From NCBI GenBank assembly GCA_033064195.1, contig JARBJD010000421.1, positions 1 to 55,822 on the forward strand: a DNA stretch of 55,822 bases, read 5' to 3'. Position 1 is the stretch's first letter. Each line of letters opens with the position of its first letter. The position numbers were made by a program, and so were the translations under genes. This DNA comes from Blattamonas nauphoetae (taxonomy: Eukaryota > Preaxostyla > Oxymonadida). The notes beneath the pieces are model-generated. The model was not told the DNA's origin and searched no databases. It saw only the letters and a list, made by a program, of their open reading frames with translations. This document shows positions 42,001 to 51,902 of this stretch, in pieces.

Positions 42001-44900
42001 ATCCGTTTGAGACGGAAGCAGAAAAGAAGAAGGGACAACTGGAGTACGGCACGGAATACAAAGTGGTGAGCTTCACAAAAGGATCGACATCAATCCATTT
42101 TGAAGACAGCTCAACGCGAATACAGACACCGATGGAACCTGCTCGAATTGTTCGTGTCGAGAAGAGGCAGCTCAACCCAGATCGAACAGCGATGATTGTG
42201 TGGCTGAAAGGTCGTGCACTCGTCTCTCGAACAGGAACGGTGAGTCTCTCGAATGAATCCTCAAATTGGGAATCATCGTCGGATGTGAGCATTGTGGACA
42301 ACACTCTATGCACAACTGAGTTCGCAGTTGGAAAAGAAGAAACACCGGCCCAGATGAAGTTTGGAGAAGAATACACGCTGAAAGGAATCTGGACAGAATC
42401 AAGTGGATTTCATGTTGAAGCTGGAATCACCGTCGTTGTTCCTCTTCCTCCAAAAATCAAACACATAGAATTCATCTTTTCGAACACTCTGAAAACAGGC
42501 TGTTTTGTGAAACTGACTGGAACAGATTTGATTGTTGGAGGATCGCTTAATGTCACTCTGAATTCCTCGCTCTCCTTCATCGCTACTATCACTTCACCAA
42601 CCGAAGCCAAATCAGCAGAACTGCAAATTGGATGGAAAACGACCCTCCAACACGACACAACCTACGAAATTACATCAATTGAAGCGATGAACGAAGATGA
42701 TGGAAAAACACTCTTCGATCCTTCTGTCTCCAACACGACTGGGTCTCCTGTTCGTCCATTCGTCATTTATGTCGATTCTGGCTCGTCTTCTAACTCATCG
42801 TTGTTCTGTGGAGATTTCGACAGACCATGCTCTTCGATTGAGGTCGGATGGAAGATTGTGGAAGGAGTTGGGCTTTCGTCTGTGTCGATTTCGATTATTC
42901 ACAACACGACACAGACAAAACAAATCAAACTCTTGTCTCAACATGACGTTGTGATCGAATCGGGACACTCAACAAAACCCGAACTGTTTGTGTCTCCTTC
43001 TTCGTTGTCAGAAATGGAAGGAGAGGGAATGGTTGAAGTTTCTGGAGGTCGCCTCTGGATGATCCAAGTCGATGTTATTCTCTCAGATTCACCATCACTG
43101 ATTTTCATTCGAATGATTGGAGGACAGCTGACAATGGAGATATGTTCATTCACTGGAATGTCATCCTCATCAACGATGAATGAGCTCGAATCAAGAGCTG
43201 GTCTGTGCATGTGGGAGAGTGGAATTCTGATGTTGGTGAACAGCAAAACCATCATCAAACAGACAGACCTATCGCACCTCTCACAGGGAGCGATCGACAT
43301 GAAGGGAGGGAACCTGACAATCCGCACGTCTTCATTCGACTCCAACAGTCCTAACTTTTCTTCATTTCCATCTCTTCGCCACAACATCCACTGCTCGGAA
43401 GGAGGAGGGATTGAGGTTGGGAGCCTGAATGGAGGAGATGGCTCGTCGGACACGCATCCTCATCTGTGGCTGTCATCGTCGGATTGTTCATTAAGTGGGG
43501 AGGATGTGAACACAGACGCTCCATTCTTCATCCCAACACTCTCTTCATCGTCGAACAGCAAGCTGAACAAGACTTCAAAATCATTCCATTTACGATTGAT
43601 AGGGACAACACTGATTCCTTGCTCTCTCTTTTTGGAAGTGTTCGAAAAGCAGAAAGATGGAAAAGAAGGAAAAACGATTCGGATTGGACTTTCAGAAGAC
43701 TCAACAAAATCTTTCAACGAAACACAGATCGAAATGGGTCTGCCTGTGTCGTCGATGGCTAGATTCGAGAAGAGTCTGGAATGGAGTGGACGTCTTGTGT
43801 ATGGGATGAACGAAACGACAGCGTCATTTGTGATTCAAAAGAATTCGGTGGATCGAGCAGCTCAAGCAGCGAGAGAGAACATGAAATGGTTGATTCCTCT
43901 CGTTGTCTCTCTCGTCTGCCTCCTCATCCTCATCGTCATTGTCGTGATCATCTGCTGGCGACGGAAGCAGAAAAATCAGAAAACAGGAAAAGGGATAAAT
44001 GCAAAAGAATTGGATGAGGAAGAAGCGACTGGGATGGAAGTTGACCAGAAAATGGAAGAAACACTTCCAGATAAAAGTATTGACCATCTGATCTCTGTGA
44101 AACCGACCCAACCACCCAACCATACATCAGATCCAACATTGACATCAGCTCCGACTCAGCATCACTTTTTGGAAGTGTTGGGAGAGTCGGGACAAGTTGA
44201 AATGGTGGATTGGATGAAGGCAGACACGCTTTTCGAAGTTCTGCACCGTCCAGAAAAGAAGAAAGTGATTGACAAGAAAGGATTGAGTCGTCAGATGACA
44301 AAAGGACTGATTCGAGTTCTGGGCGACTACAAAACGAGTGGAATCACAACGCGCTTCTCTCCTCACTGGGTTCTTCTGACAAACAACGTAGTGCAGCTTC
44401 GTTTAGCGACGATTTCTGAAGGACTAGAGGAAGGAGAACAAGGAACCCAGAATGAAACACAACAAGACAAGAAGGAAGTCGAACAAGAGGAATCTTTTTT
44501 CGGGGGAAGGCTCTCGGCTGTGAAGGGCGGGACAGTTGAGGGCCAGCGATGGCGAGCACCGGAATTGTGTCGGTCGAATGGAGAGAAGATTGATGTTGAG
44601 TCAGCGTTGGTATTCAGTTTGGGATTGGTTTTGTGGGAGGTGTGGACGGGAGAAGTACCTTGGAAAGAGATGGACGAAGCGAATGCAGCCCGTCAGAACG
44701 AGGGAGGAGTGAAACCTAACATGAAACTGGTGTTGGATGTGGAAGTGCGAACTCTCGTTGATAAATGCCTCTCATTCGACCCGAAAGAACGACCGGCCCT
44801 TCAAGATGTCTTGAGTGAGTTGGGTGGGGCAGAATCGGCACCATCTGAACAAGCAGCACTTATTGTCAAGCCAAGTGAACCCCTCGACATCCACTCTTGA
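39012..44900 (+). CDS. Receptor-like surface protein with degenerate kinase domain
   Basis: 1,962 residues from the ATG at 39012, no intron. Order: beta-helix with Ser/Cys-rich coils (1-510, for example GGAAVFLSQTSSSLTINTCF, SSFTECSTTYV); six beta-sandwich-like repeats of about 120 residues (515-1250), most ending in a Y-x-V element such as LEYGTEYKVVSF or LSYHTRYEVVDV; a second beta-helix module with header SLFCGDFDRPCSSI (near 1264); a membrane span (about 1624-1650, WLIPLVVSLVCLLILIVIVV); and a cytosolic kinase-like domain (1720-1945). The kinase part keeps WRAPEL, SLGLVLWEVWTGEVPW and FDPKERPALQDVL, but where HRD-xxxxN and DFG should be it reads FSPHWVLLTNNVVQLRL, so it is a pseudokinase. 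No signal peptide is visible; the 5' end appears truncated where it meets the armadillo-like fragment. Expression is therefore uncertain. Confidence 0.85.
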   Translation: MAEFCLFREFSLSNNLIRLSGTEGSSKPSVGYLKTNSIHESDVGDNPKLWLFDVQNSTLWMTSWCLDVEGSGWSACLLSSSDLTIVRSVIISNMECSPFTVRGNLDGHGCQIQIIRSSHKSSSNLVLPLVGSSHNRRRIDIGVQMMNDGVTDDESHQRVSISGVGLLMNNLHFPIGTGPLFSFNTRRTLNRGMDMETNLLSSTLVNVSSSSACSPDKQLFGSEVSQRVVGSCVSCCTNHDSGTGMMSSNMGGNLVCLNTSFSSCIRQLNEAKDYSFENRTQGDRLQTVAADVTSVSFTLCTFNSMTFSGSGWRGGAAVFLSQTSSSLTINTCFFHKCSCKAEEDDGGAVYFECSETNKHPFSVSDSSFTECSTTYVRNSMNCGGSVSITSPSSVSMNRCFIENSTAVYDGAMFLESDAITISNSAFVECSSTLRGGTISVYHVTTLSLSFLQFRGCFSKGYNQNGKDIYFSDKIFSEITSGMIQSCDSTSGAPNVYFDKDYSSDDTLVPQIDSTPTIKSVDVSFDEDDSEATVMIETEEAIEGTMSVLLDGSNVPRLVHVVFGQPSKVSTVGTVVVSSGAEGVLPVATYEHRKNAFASSLFPPPTVRKADSKLKDWNTTEIVLRGVSLEEGAYSMLVEKDGTEWNITLTWSDSGTLTGTAPLHPSTAVERLEWLTEYEVTRVMWMPPDGQTEEEVMLSNTITFTTPDAPIRITLASCSLGGDQQKSALVTLTGVKLGGNLDSNVTVRKMDGSTPSGNPIVLSGTLSGDSSSTAHTHTVVIYGSTDSLLSFGTIYVITEFEVVGSVSVVDSDVTFFVPAEPARLTTLDDSLQYSSDEKSASISLSGIGMEGNYNLTLSVNSSTSNNVTLLASFDEDGSGTMTAVLFEMSDPPIVDLSYHTRYEVVDVTQESTPVFFENGLVFTTNPVPPRLISISVGDSAFGIDFVKLSFSSIALPSEATFKLTLESVHTDATTPHQKVVILETDQSGELTLHQAQLYPFETEAEKKKGQLEYGTEYKVVSFTKGSTSIHFEDSSTRIQTPMEPARIVRVEKRQLNPDRTAMIVWLKGRALVSRTGTVSLSNESSNWESSSDVSIVDNTLCTTEFAVGKEETPAQMKFGEEYTLKGIWTESSGFHVEAGITVVVPLPPKIKHIEFIFSNTLKTGCFVKLTGTDLIVGGSLNVTLNSSLSFIATITSPTEAKSAELQIGWKTTLQHDTTYEITSIEAMNEDDGKTLFDPSVSNTTGSPVRPFVIYVDSGSSSNSSLFCGDFDRPCSSIEVGWKIVEGVGLSSVSISIIHNTTQTKQIKLLSQHDVVIESGHSTKPELFVSPSSLSEMEGEGMVEVSGGRLWMIQVDVILSDSPSLIFIRMIGGQLTMEICSFTGMSSSSTMNELESRAGLCMWESGILMLVNSKTIIKQTDLSHLSQGAIDMKGGNLTIRTSSFDSNSPNFSSFPSLRHNIHCSEGGGIEVGSLNGGDGSSDTHPHLWLSSSDCSLSGEDVNTDAPFFIPTLSSSSNSKLNKTSKSFHLRLIGTTLIPCSLFLEVFEKQKDGKEGKTIRIGLSEDSTKSFNETQIEMGLPVSSMARFEKSLEWSGRLVYGMNETTASFVIQKNSVDRAAQAARENMKWLIPLVVSLVCLLILIVIVVIICWRRKQKNQKTGKGINAKELDEEEATGMEVDQKMEETLPDKSIDHLISVKPTQPPNHTSDPTLTSAPTQHHFLEVLGESGQVEMVDWMKADTLFEVLHRPEKKKVIDKKGLSRQMTKGLIRVLGDYKTSGITTRFSPHWVLLTNNVVQLRLATISEGLEEGEQGTQNETQQDKKEVEQEESFFGGRLSAVKGGTVEGQRWRAPELCRSNGEKIDVESALVFSLGLVLWEVWTGEVPWKEMDEANAARQNEGGVKPNMKLVLDVEVRTLVDKCLSFDPKERPALQDVLSELGGAESAPSEQAALIVKPSEPLDIHS

Positions 44901-44993
44901 ATCTTTTCCTCGTTATCGTTGGTTCTCAACCAAACCTTCATTGTCTCATTCACTTCTGTGCAAAACCAGAAAAACACGACATCCCCACACTAT

Positions 44994-45254
44994 GAACGCC
45001 ACACCACTCGACACTCTCGACTTCACAATTGATTCGAGAACTGTTTTGTGGTTCTTTGTTTGGATGATTGTGTTAGCTTCCTTCGTTTTGGTCTATTCCT
45101 CATCTCACAGCCACCGTCACTGGATGGAGGGTGGTGTCTTCGTTGTGGTCCACCTTCATTCCTCTGTGTTGCTTTCTTCCATTCATTCTTCATCTTGATT
45201 TGCCTTTGCTGCTTCTTCTGTGCCTGTTCTCGTTCTTGGATCTGTTTGATATGA
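44994..45254 (+). CDS. Possible small membrane protein
   Basis: MNATPLDTLDFTIDSRTVLW opens a frame with one clear membrane span (FFVWMIVLASFVLVYSSS). The frame that closes at 45254 contains a second hydrophobic, Cys-rich span (SFFILICLCCFFCACSRSWI). A short intron between about 45125 and 45160 could join them into a protein of about 80 residues with two spans, but I see no unambiguous splice pair. It starts 91 bp after the receptor stop. Function unknown. Confidence 0.35.
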
Positions 45255-45384
45255 CAACTGTCAATGAGGTGCTGCCCTCGCTCCATCTTTCACAAAACTT
45301 CACTTCTGGGGATTTGTCAGCTCATCGTGGTTTTGATCACCGTTTTGAACTCACATCACAACGTTCACGAGTCTGACAATAGGG

Positions 45385-45850
45385 TTGTATGACATGGTTT
45401 TTCTCGATGTCAAGATGTCATTGACCTGCCCAATGGGACCGATCACATCTTCATCTCAGAAAAGTCTTGAATCGTTCTTTAGAGATGTGAAAACATGTTA
45501 CCACCACTTTTTACTCCGATTCGTGAAGTTTTGCCGAGAGAGACAGATGAAATGGAGTGTGAAAACAAAGATCGAAATAATTCAGCAATGAAGATGAAAT
45601 CTAGTGATAAAACTCAAGAATTGAAACAACAAAGGGAGAGAGAAGTAATTCCAATGCGTTTTGTGGGAGGTATCTCAGGGAAGAAGGAAAAAAAGCGACG
45701 GCGACGACTTGGTGGAGAGATATGTGAAGAACGATCACATCCACATTGAATTAGGCGTGATCGTATCATTGAAAACACTCTATCATCATATAAGAGATTC
45801 AGACAGGCTATTTGCGTGTTTTGAGGAGAAAGTTACTGAGACGCTGTGAG
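45385..45850 (+). CDS. Hypothetical, low support
   Basis: Two overlapping plus-strand frames (from 45385 and from about 45495) look weakly coding. The second is Lys/Arg/Glu-rich (GKKEKKRRRR) and could be a nuclear basic tail. There is no domain and no clear splice site. Confidence 0.25.
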
Positions 45851-48059
45851 AAGGTGAGATCTCGTCTCAGAATAAAATAATGAACTGAAACAATGAAAAA
45901 TACCACTGAAAAAGCCTGAATCTGGCATAGATCACATTTTATTGTTCAATTCGTAGTGATTTGGTGATGTGGTGAGATTGCTTGTTTCATGATCCAATTG
46001 GTTAAAGAACTGGAGAAGGGTGAAAAAGAAGTCGAGAAACATCATAAAGATCACGGAAATGTTGAGTGATTGTTCAGCATTAGGAATGAACGACAAAATT
46101 GTTGAATCATGGGGTGAATCATCAAAGTGACGATCTGAGATTCCAGTCACAAAATGAGAGAAGTTTGAATGGATGTCACACTGACGGACAACGAAGAGTC
46201 GAGAAAATCTGAGGGTGATATAAAAAAAGGCTGATGATTTGGAGGATCCTGATCATCCCATGAAGTTGAGAAACCGATTCCAAAATTTCGAAGAAAGCGG
46301 AAACATGGAACAATTCCTTCTTACAACAGTGTTACAGTCTCTTTACATTCAGATTCATAACTGGGTATCATCCCATTCGCGTTCTATCATGATATCGAAA
46401 AAGATCTCAACATCATCGGATAAACACGCAACTTCGGGATAACCAGCAACTCCATTTTCATATCACCACAGTCACCTTAAGAGTTTATCTTTCTGAAATC
46501 AAGAGGGAACAAAAATTGAAGTCATAATCTACATTATTGTCGTTAAATTCTGTTGTCTTCGCTTCAACCATCCACAATTTGGGACTGATCAACTATTTAA
46601 AATGAATGAACTAGCTCGCTTCAGAACTTCCATCCAGAACATTACACGATCATCACAACGTCCATCGTGCATTCTTCGGACCTCATGTCTCAATTCACTT
46701 CGTTCACTCGCCAAATCACACAAGGAGTGAATGAACGCAAAATCAGAGCGAGCCACACAACCTTATCTGCAGTGAGTGTGTTTTTATCATTTCCGACAAT
46801 TCTTGTGATCTTTCACTTCTCTTTCTCTCCCTAATTTCTCACTCCATGCACTTATCCTCCCATTTTTTTCACCTCTCTCCCTTCTCCCTCCCCAGCCCTC
46901 GGAAATTATCTCCATTCACCTCCTGATCGTCCCGCACCATATGTCGGTTGATACTTTGGGAATGGGACCTGCGACAATTTCATTCTGAAGGATGACCGAA
47001 TGTGGAAATCCTAATCCATGTTCGCCTCACTCTCTCTCGTTCAAACATCACATCGGAGTTCCTTGTCGAAGTCATTCGTCTGAAACGATTTGATCCTACT
47101 TTTCATCACCAGACGCCTCGAAAACTGGAGAACACACCTCACTTGTGGCCAGGAACGAATTCCCTCGAGCAGTTCGAAGAGGATGGAATCAAATTGACAC
47201 AGACGTAGATCATCCAAGCAACATCCCACCGAAGCCTCTATCCAACCGATCGAACGTTCCCAATCGACGAAGGAGAGTGGGAGTGAACATCCGAGTAAAC
47301 CACTCCTAAAACAAACTCATTGGCACATCTACGCGTCTCTCCTTCAAAATACATCGTCAATACGAATGCACCATGCGTGAATCTCGGACAGACTGCAGCT
47401 ATTCGTATAAACAAGGAAGAAGTGGAAAAGTGGCGGTTTGTGGACGACGACGAGCAATCCCGTCCATATGTACCTTGACTGTACTTGTACATCTCATGAT
47501 TAGTCCTGGCTATCGTACACAGATGAGCGATTGTTAGAAGTGATGCTGTTGAACTCCGACCAACATGGAAAAGACGTATCCTGTTCATTGTTTATCAACT
47601 CGTCACCTTTCGTTGTCGTCTTTCATTCTTTTTCATGATCTCTTTTTGTGGACACATATTCTTCTCTCCTCTCTCCATTTACCTCACAACCCACACACAC
47701 AGTTGGAAACTTCAATTTCGACCTGATCGACGGAAAACAGATCGAAATCCGCCAAAGAAGCCAAAGTGTGATCGACTGTCATTAAAGATCTGTCTTGATC
47801 ATCTGTTGACTTTTTTCATTCATCTCTCATCATCTCTCATTTCTTCTTATTCTTTCTCTTCCTTTCCTCGTCTCTCTCTGTGCTCGGCTTCGACTCCCAC
47901 CATCCACCAGCCGTTCCTGCTCCTGTCGCGGCTCCTCCCCATCCCTCACAATTCCACATCGCTGTAGTACAAGGCAAACGAATCCTGGATCAACTGACGC
48001 CCCCCTCCTCACTTTCCGACTCCATCACACGCACAAGCGGTGTTGTCTGTAGTTCCCAA
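45851..48059. other. Gene-poor stretch
   Basis: Over 2 kb with only short frames on both strands. Around 46.8 kb the plus strand is C/T-rich. Between 47.0 and 47.6 kb, codon-like texture appears in changing frames, suggesting an old decayed gene. No element ends or RNA genes were recognised. Confidence 0.4.
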
Positions 48060-48671
48060 GTGAAACGAGACGGATCGGCCGGTTATGGTGGGCGGGCGGT
48101 GTCAGAAGCTCCGAATGAGTCAGCTGCGCATCAGAAGACGGTCAGACAGCTGGCGGATGAGGCGGAGTGTCGGTCGAGCGAGTGGGGATGGAGAGCCGAC
48201 TGTCCACAATCAAATCCCGCAGGATCCGGAGCTGAGCGTGCGAAAGCGACTCCACTTCAGACGACGGCTAAAACACAGCAAATATGTCTGCTTCCATTCC
48301 CAGCTATCAGTAGGACAGTCGGCACAGTAGATTCTATCCGCTCGAACTGCTGCCCAACCAGGTCGAAGGGCGATGCCGTCGGAGATGCAGGCGCCGGTGT
48401 GTCCCTCCAACTTCGAATCGTGCACATCGAGACAGCCCACCTCCACCAGCCACTCAGTGTCACCGTCTCCTCTGTGATCAATCGCTCAATCACTTCCGTA
48501 TAGTGAGGCCGACTGTTGTATCGAATCGTTCAAAAGTCTCGCATTCACCAAATCGTTGAGTATGAAGTGAGCTCCACCGCCGCCTTCCACTCGCCAGCAA
48601 CTTCGAAATCCTGCTTCCACTGGCACTACATCCGCCGCAAAGCACTCATCCGATCCCCAGCAGAACCACAA
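48060..48671 (-). pseudogene. Decayed surface beta-helix gene fragment
   Basis: The minus strand shows family-like sequence in shifting frames. VGCLDVHDSKLEGHTGACIS is a typical coil of the surface family in one frame, and ETVTLSGWWRWAVSMCTI overlaps it in another, so at least two frame changes are present. There is no start or membrane segment. Confidence 0.5.
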
Positions 48672-48999
48672 GTTTAGCGTCGCTCTCTCGGACCTCGCGC
48701 GACGGCTGGTGAGACAACGCTGCCGGCACTGCCCTTCCCTCCTTCCTCACTACCTTTGGGCACCGATTGGCCCTTCCATCATCGACACTCGAATGACACA
48801 TTTTGGTTTCATAATATTATGGTCGTGATCTTGATCAACGACCCTTTCTTGTTCATTTCTTGATATTCAGTGTTCTCCAGCACAGACTGTGACATAATTC
48901 CAGCGAAATAATGATAAAACAGGGAATATGTCCGAATTCTGGGCTGAAGATCAAGGGTGTGGGTTTATCCGGAGTTGCGGGTTAAATCGAGTACGTTCA
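48672..48999. other. Spacer before MITE copy 2
   Basis: No gene recognised. Confidence 0.4.
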
Positions 49000-49001
49000 T
49001 A

Positions 49002-49598
49002 GATCCACTCAAAACCCGGAATTTCTCCAAAACCCGGAACATGGGGGTTGAAAGATACATATTGGGCAAACTAAGAAAAAAATAAAATTTGAGAATTATA
49101 GACCGACGCAAATCAGAGAAACCCTCAAAATACTGTATACAGCAACAATGCCTACATTTTTCTCAACTTTTTTGGATCGTTTCTCCACAACCAGCCATCC
49201 GTTTTGCACCAAATAAAGTGCATTGTTATCGTAAACATCTCGACAAAAGCTGCTCAAAAAATGAAAGATATTTTTTTCTAAGACTTTTTTCTCGAGAAAA
49301 ATATGGGTTTTTTTCTATTTTCCCAAATATCCAGCATTTTTTCTCCAATGTTTTCTCAAATTGTTCGTTTCATCAAAAAAACGTTTTTGTGAAAATTTTC
49401 ATCAAAATCGGTTCACAGGTTGTGAAGATATGACCAGTTCTCCTGATTCAAACAGGTCCAAAAGAGGTATTTTGAGGGTTTCTCTGATTTGCGTCGGTCT
49501 ATAATTCTCAAATTTTATTTTTTTCTTAGTTTGCCCAATATGTATCTTTCAACCCCCATGTTCCGGGTTTAGGAGAAATTCCGGGTTTTGAGTGGATC
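49002..49598. mobile_element. Mariner-type MITE, copy 2 (inverted relative to copy 1)
   Basis: A 597-bp element flanked by TA (49000-49001 and 49599-49600), with the same GATCCACTC termini and the same interior as 5723-6310 read on the other strand. Differences are scattered single bases and small changes in A or T runs. It lies directly upstream of the kinase gene that follows and may have displaced its promoter or first exon. Confidence 0.93.
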
Positions 49599-49639
49599 TA
49601 TCAGACCCATCATTGGTACCCTCGATGTCATGACCGTCA

Positions 49640-51858
49640 ACGACTTTTTGGAAAAAACAGGTATGTCATGTCATGTCAGACTACCCTATCTGACAATCAC
49701 TGGGCCTATTTATTTCTTGTCGATTTTGTGAGAAAAGTCGCTACCAAAGAAGCATGCGCTCAGAGAGGGAAATGTCTCAAAGTAAGGGCGAGATCCTCGA
49801 GTCCTTCGAGAATGACGTCTAAACTCGACGATGTGATTCCTCCTGGATGTGTGTCCATATCTTGGTGATTTTCGTTCATGTTATTTTGATGCTAAATTCT
49901 TCTTGTTCTCAGACACAAATCCGATACAGATCAGTACCGGAGCGTTTGGGCAAGTTCTGAAAGTGACACATGAGCGGAGTGGGGTTGAATATGCGGTGAA
50001 GGTGCTGCCGATGCTGAAAGAGGGGGACAAGGAGCGAGTGTCTCGTGAAGTTGAGATGATGACACGATTTGCTCATCCTCGAATTGTTGGACTTCATGAA
50101 TCGATTGACATGGGGGGCCACCAAGCGATTGTGATGGAGCTTGGGAGTCGGAGTCTGAAAGATCTGAAATTGGAATATGAGCAGAAACATGAATTGATTC
50201 CTCTTCCTGTTTGTCTCTTGTGGTTTTCTGATTGTTTGATATTTGATGGATTATTGCTTTTTCTGATTGTTTTATTGTTGCTGATATGTTTTCAGTTGAC
50301 GGTGATGATTCTGGCGGACATTTGCGAGGGACTTTTGTGGATGCACACTCACTCATCGGGATCGACGGCCCATGGGGATCTGAAGCCGGAGAATGTTCTT
50401 CTCCGCCCAAAAAATCGGGCATTTCTGTGTATGTTTGATTTTATTCCTGTCAACTGGTGTTTTTTTCGCGTCAGGTGATCTTGGAGGTTCAGCTCCACTG
50501 GATGAACAACAGACGTCGACGATTGGAGAACTGGGGACATTCGAGTACAACTCACCTGAGCGATTGATGGACAGCAGGGGGATGGCGACACCAGCGAGTG
50601 ATGTTTGGTCGCTTGGAGTTGTGGCGTATCGGATGGTGACAGGGAAATCGTTGTTCGACGGATTGCACCTCTTTCAGATGAGTGTGGCACTGCACACATT
50701 CGACGAAAGCAAAGTCCCAACGTCGATTGCTTCGTGTGTGAGAGGAGTTCTTCTGAAGATGTTGGAACCGGTCTGTTCTCCTCTTTCCTCACCGATTCTC
50801 TTTCATTTAATTTTGGATTGAACTGATTCTGTGAGAATGTGGCGCTCCGAGCAACGACAGCGGCACTTTTGAAAGGTGGAGTTTTGGAGGGAATGCTTGG
50901 CCCCGAAACGGCTCTTTCGAAAATGAAGACGATTCAACTTGCGACGGGAGTGTCAGAGCTGAGAGAATTGTCAAATGATGCGGAAGTGAAAAAGAAAACG
51001 ATGGAACTATCGATGGAAAAGCAAACACTGCTTGAGGATACGAAGAAACTGGAAAGTCAACTTCGATCCGTTCAGATGAGGCTGCAACGAACTCGTGATC
51101 GAAATCTTGAATTGGAGAAGGAAGAGGAACTTGAACACCGCCAAAATGTGCTCAGCACTCTCACCTCACCCATCTCGTCCGATGCTGAAGACTCTGTTCT
51201 CTCGACGAAACATGAACTGTCTGATCTCCACTTTTTCCAAAATGAAAAAGGAGCTAACGGTCAGCGGTCTGATTTTGAAGTTTCTGGAAACACGATCACT
51301 CGAAAAGGATCTGACAAGGCCGTAAAGTGGAGCACAACACTTCTGGAAGAACCGATCTCGGGAGGAGTGGTGTCAGTTGCCATCACCGTTCTGGCGATGC
51401 CAACGACGATTGGTTTGTGATGCTTTTTGTGACGTGTTTAGATTCCGAAGAAGGGCTGATGTTTGGACTCGTTGATGCTCTGTCGCGAACGAATGTCTCC
51501 AACTTTCGTCTTGGCAACTTCCTTCCAATTGTGCTCTCTTTTTGCATCACTTTTCTCGTCTCACCAGATTCCGTCGCGCTCGCTCCCAAGTTCGGGAGGC
51601 TCTCTGTTTGTCTACCATCCACCCTTCAACAACAAATACAAATTCCTCAATGTGGTCGGATGCGTGAAGGAGACCGAGCGGTGTTGGAGGTGAATATGGA
51701 CGCGAAACCTCGAACAGCTGTGTTCATCATCAACGGAAATGTGCCTCTCACGTTTGTGTCTGGTCTGCCTCCCTCGATCCGATTTGGAGTGTGTCGTTCG
51801 TCATCGTCATTTTCGTTCTTTTCAGTTGTCGGGTTAGGGTTTAATGGCGGATGCTGAA
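49640..51858 (+). CDS. Protein kinase with coiled coil and SPRY-like tail, 3' end cut by a LINE
   Basis: A multi-exon gene. Introns that restore a continuous product lie at 50209-50295 (87 nt), 50429-50474 (46), 50771-50835 (65), 51413-51441 (29) and 51531-51567 (37). The kinase domain has STGAFGQVLKV, EYAVKVLPM, EVEMMTRFAHPRIVGLHESI, IVMELGSRSLKDL, HGDLKPEN (HRD with Gly for Arg), CDLGGSAPLD (DLG for DFG), FEYNSPE and SDVWSLGVVAYRMVTG. Then come a Glu/Lys coiled coil (about 51000-51130) and a SPRY/concanavalin-like tail (GGVVSVAITVLA, LMFGLVDALS, AVLEVNMDAKPRTAVFIING, FVSGLPPSIRFG). A one-base frame slip near 51655 separates two tail parts, and the tail ends early where the LINE begins. The 5' exon upstream of 49.9 kb is unclear. 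Confidence 0.75.
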
Positions 51859-51902
51859 GTGCTGAATCAGTACCGAAAAGCGAAAGAACAAAATAATAAA
51901 AG

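Noticed and set aside
51831-51844. GGGTTAGGGTTT resembling a telomere repeat
   Set aside because: Only about two units, inside the degraded end of a gene and next to a LINE, with genes continuing on both sides. Not a telomere and too short to call an internal telomeric tract.
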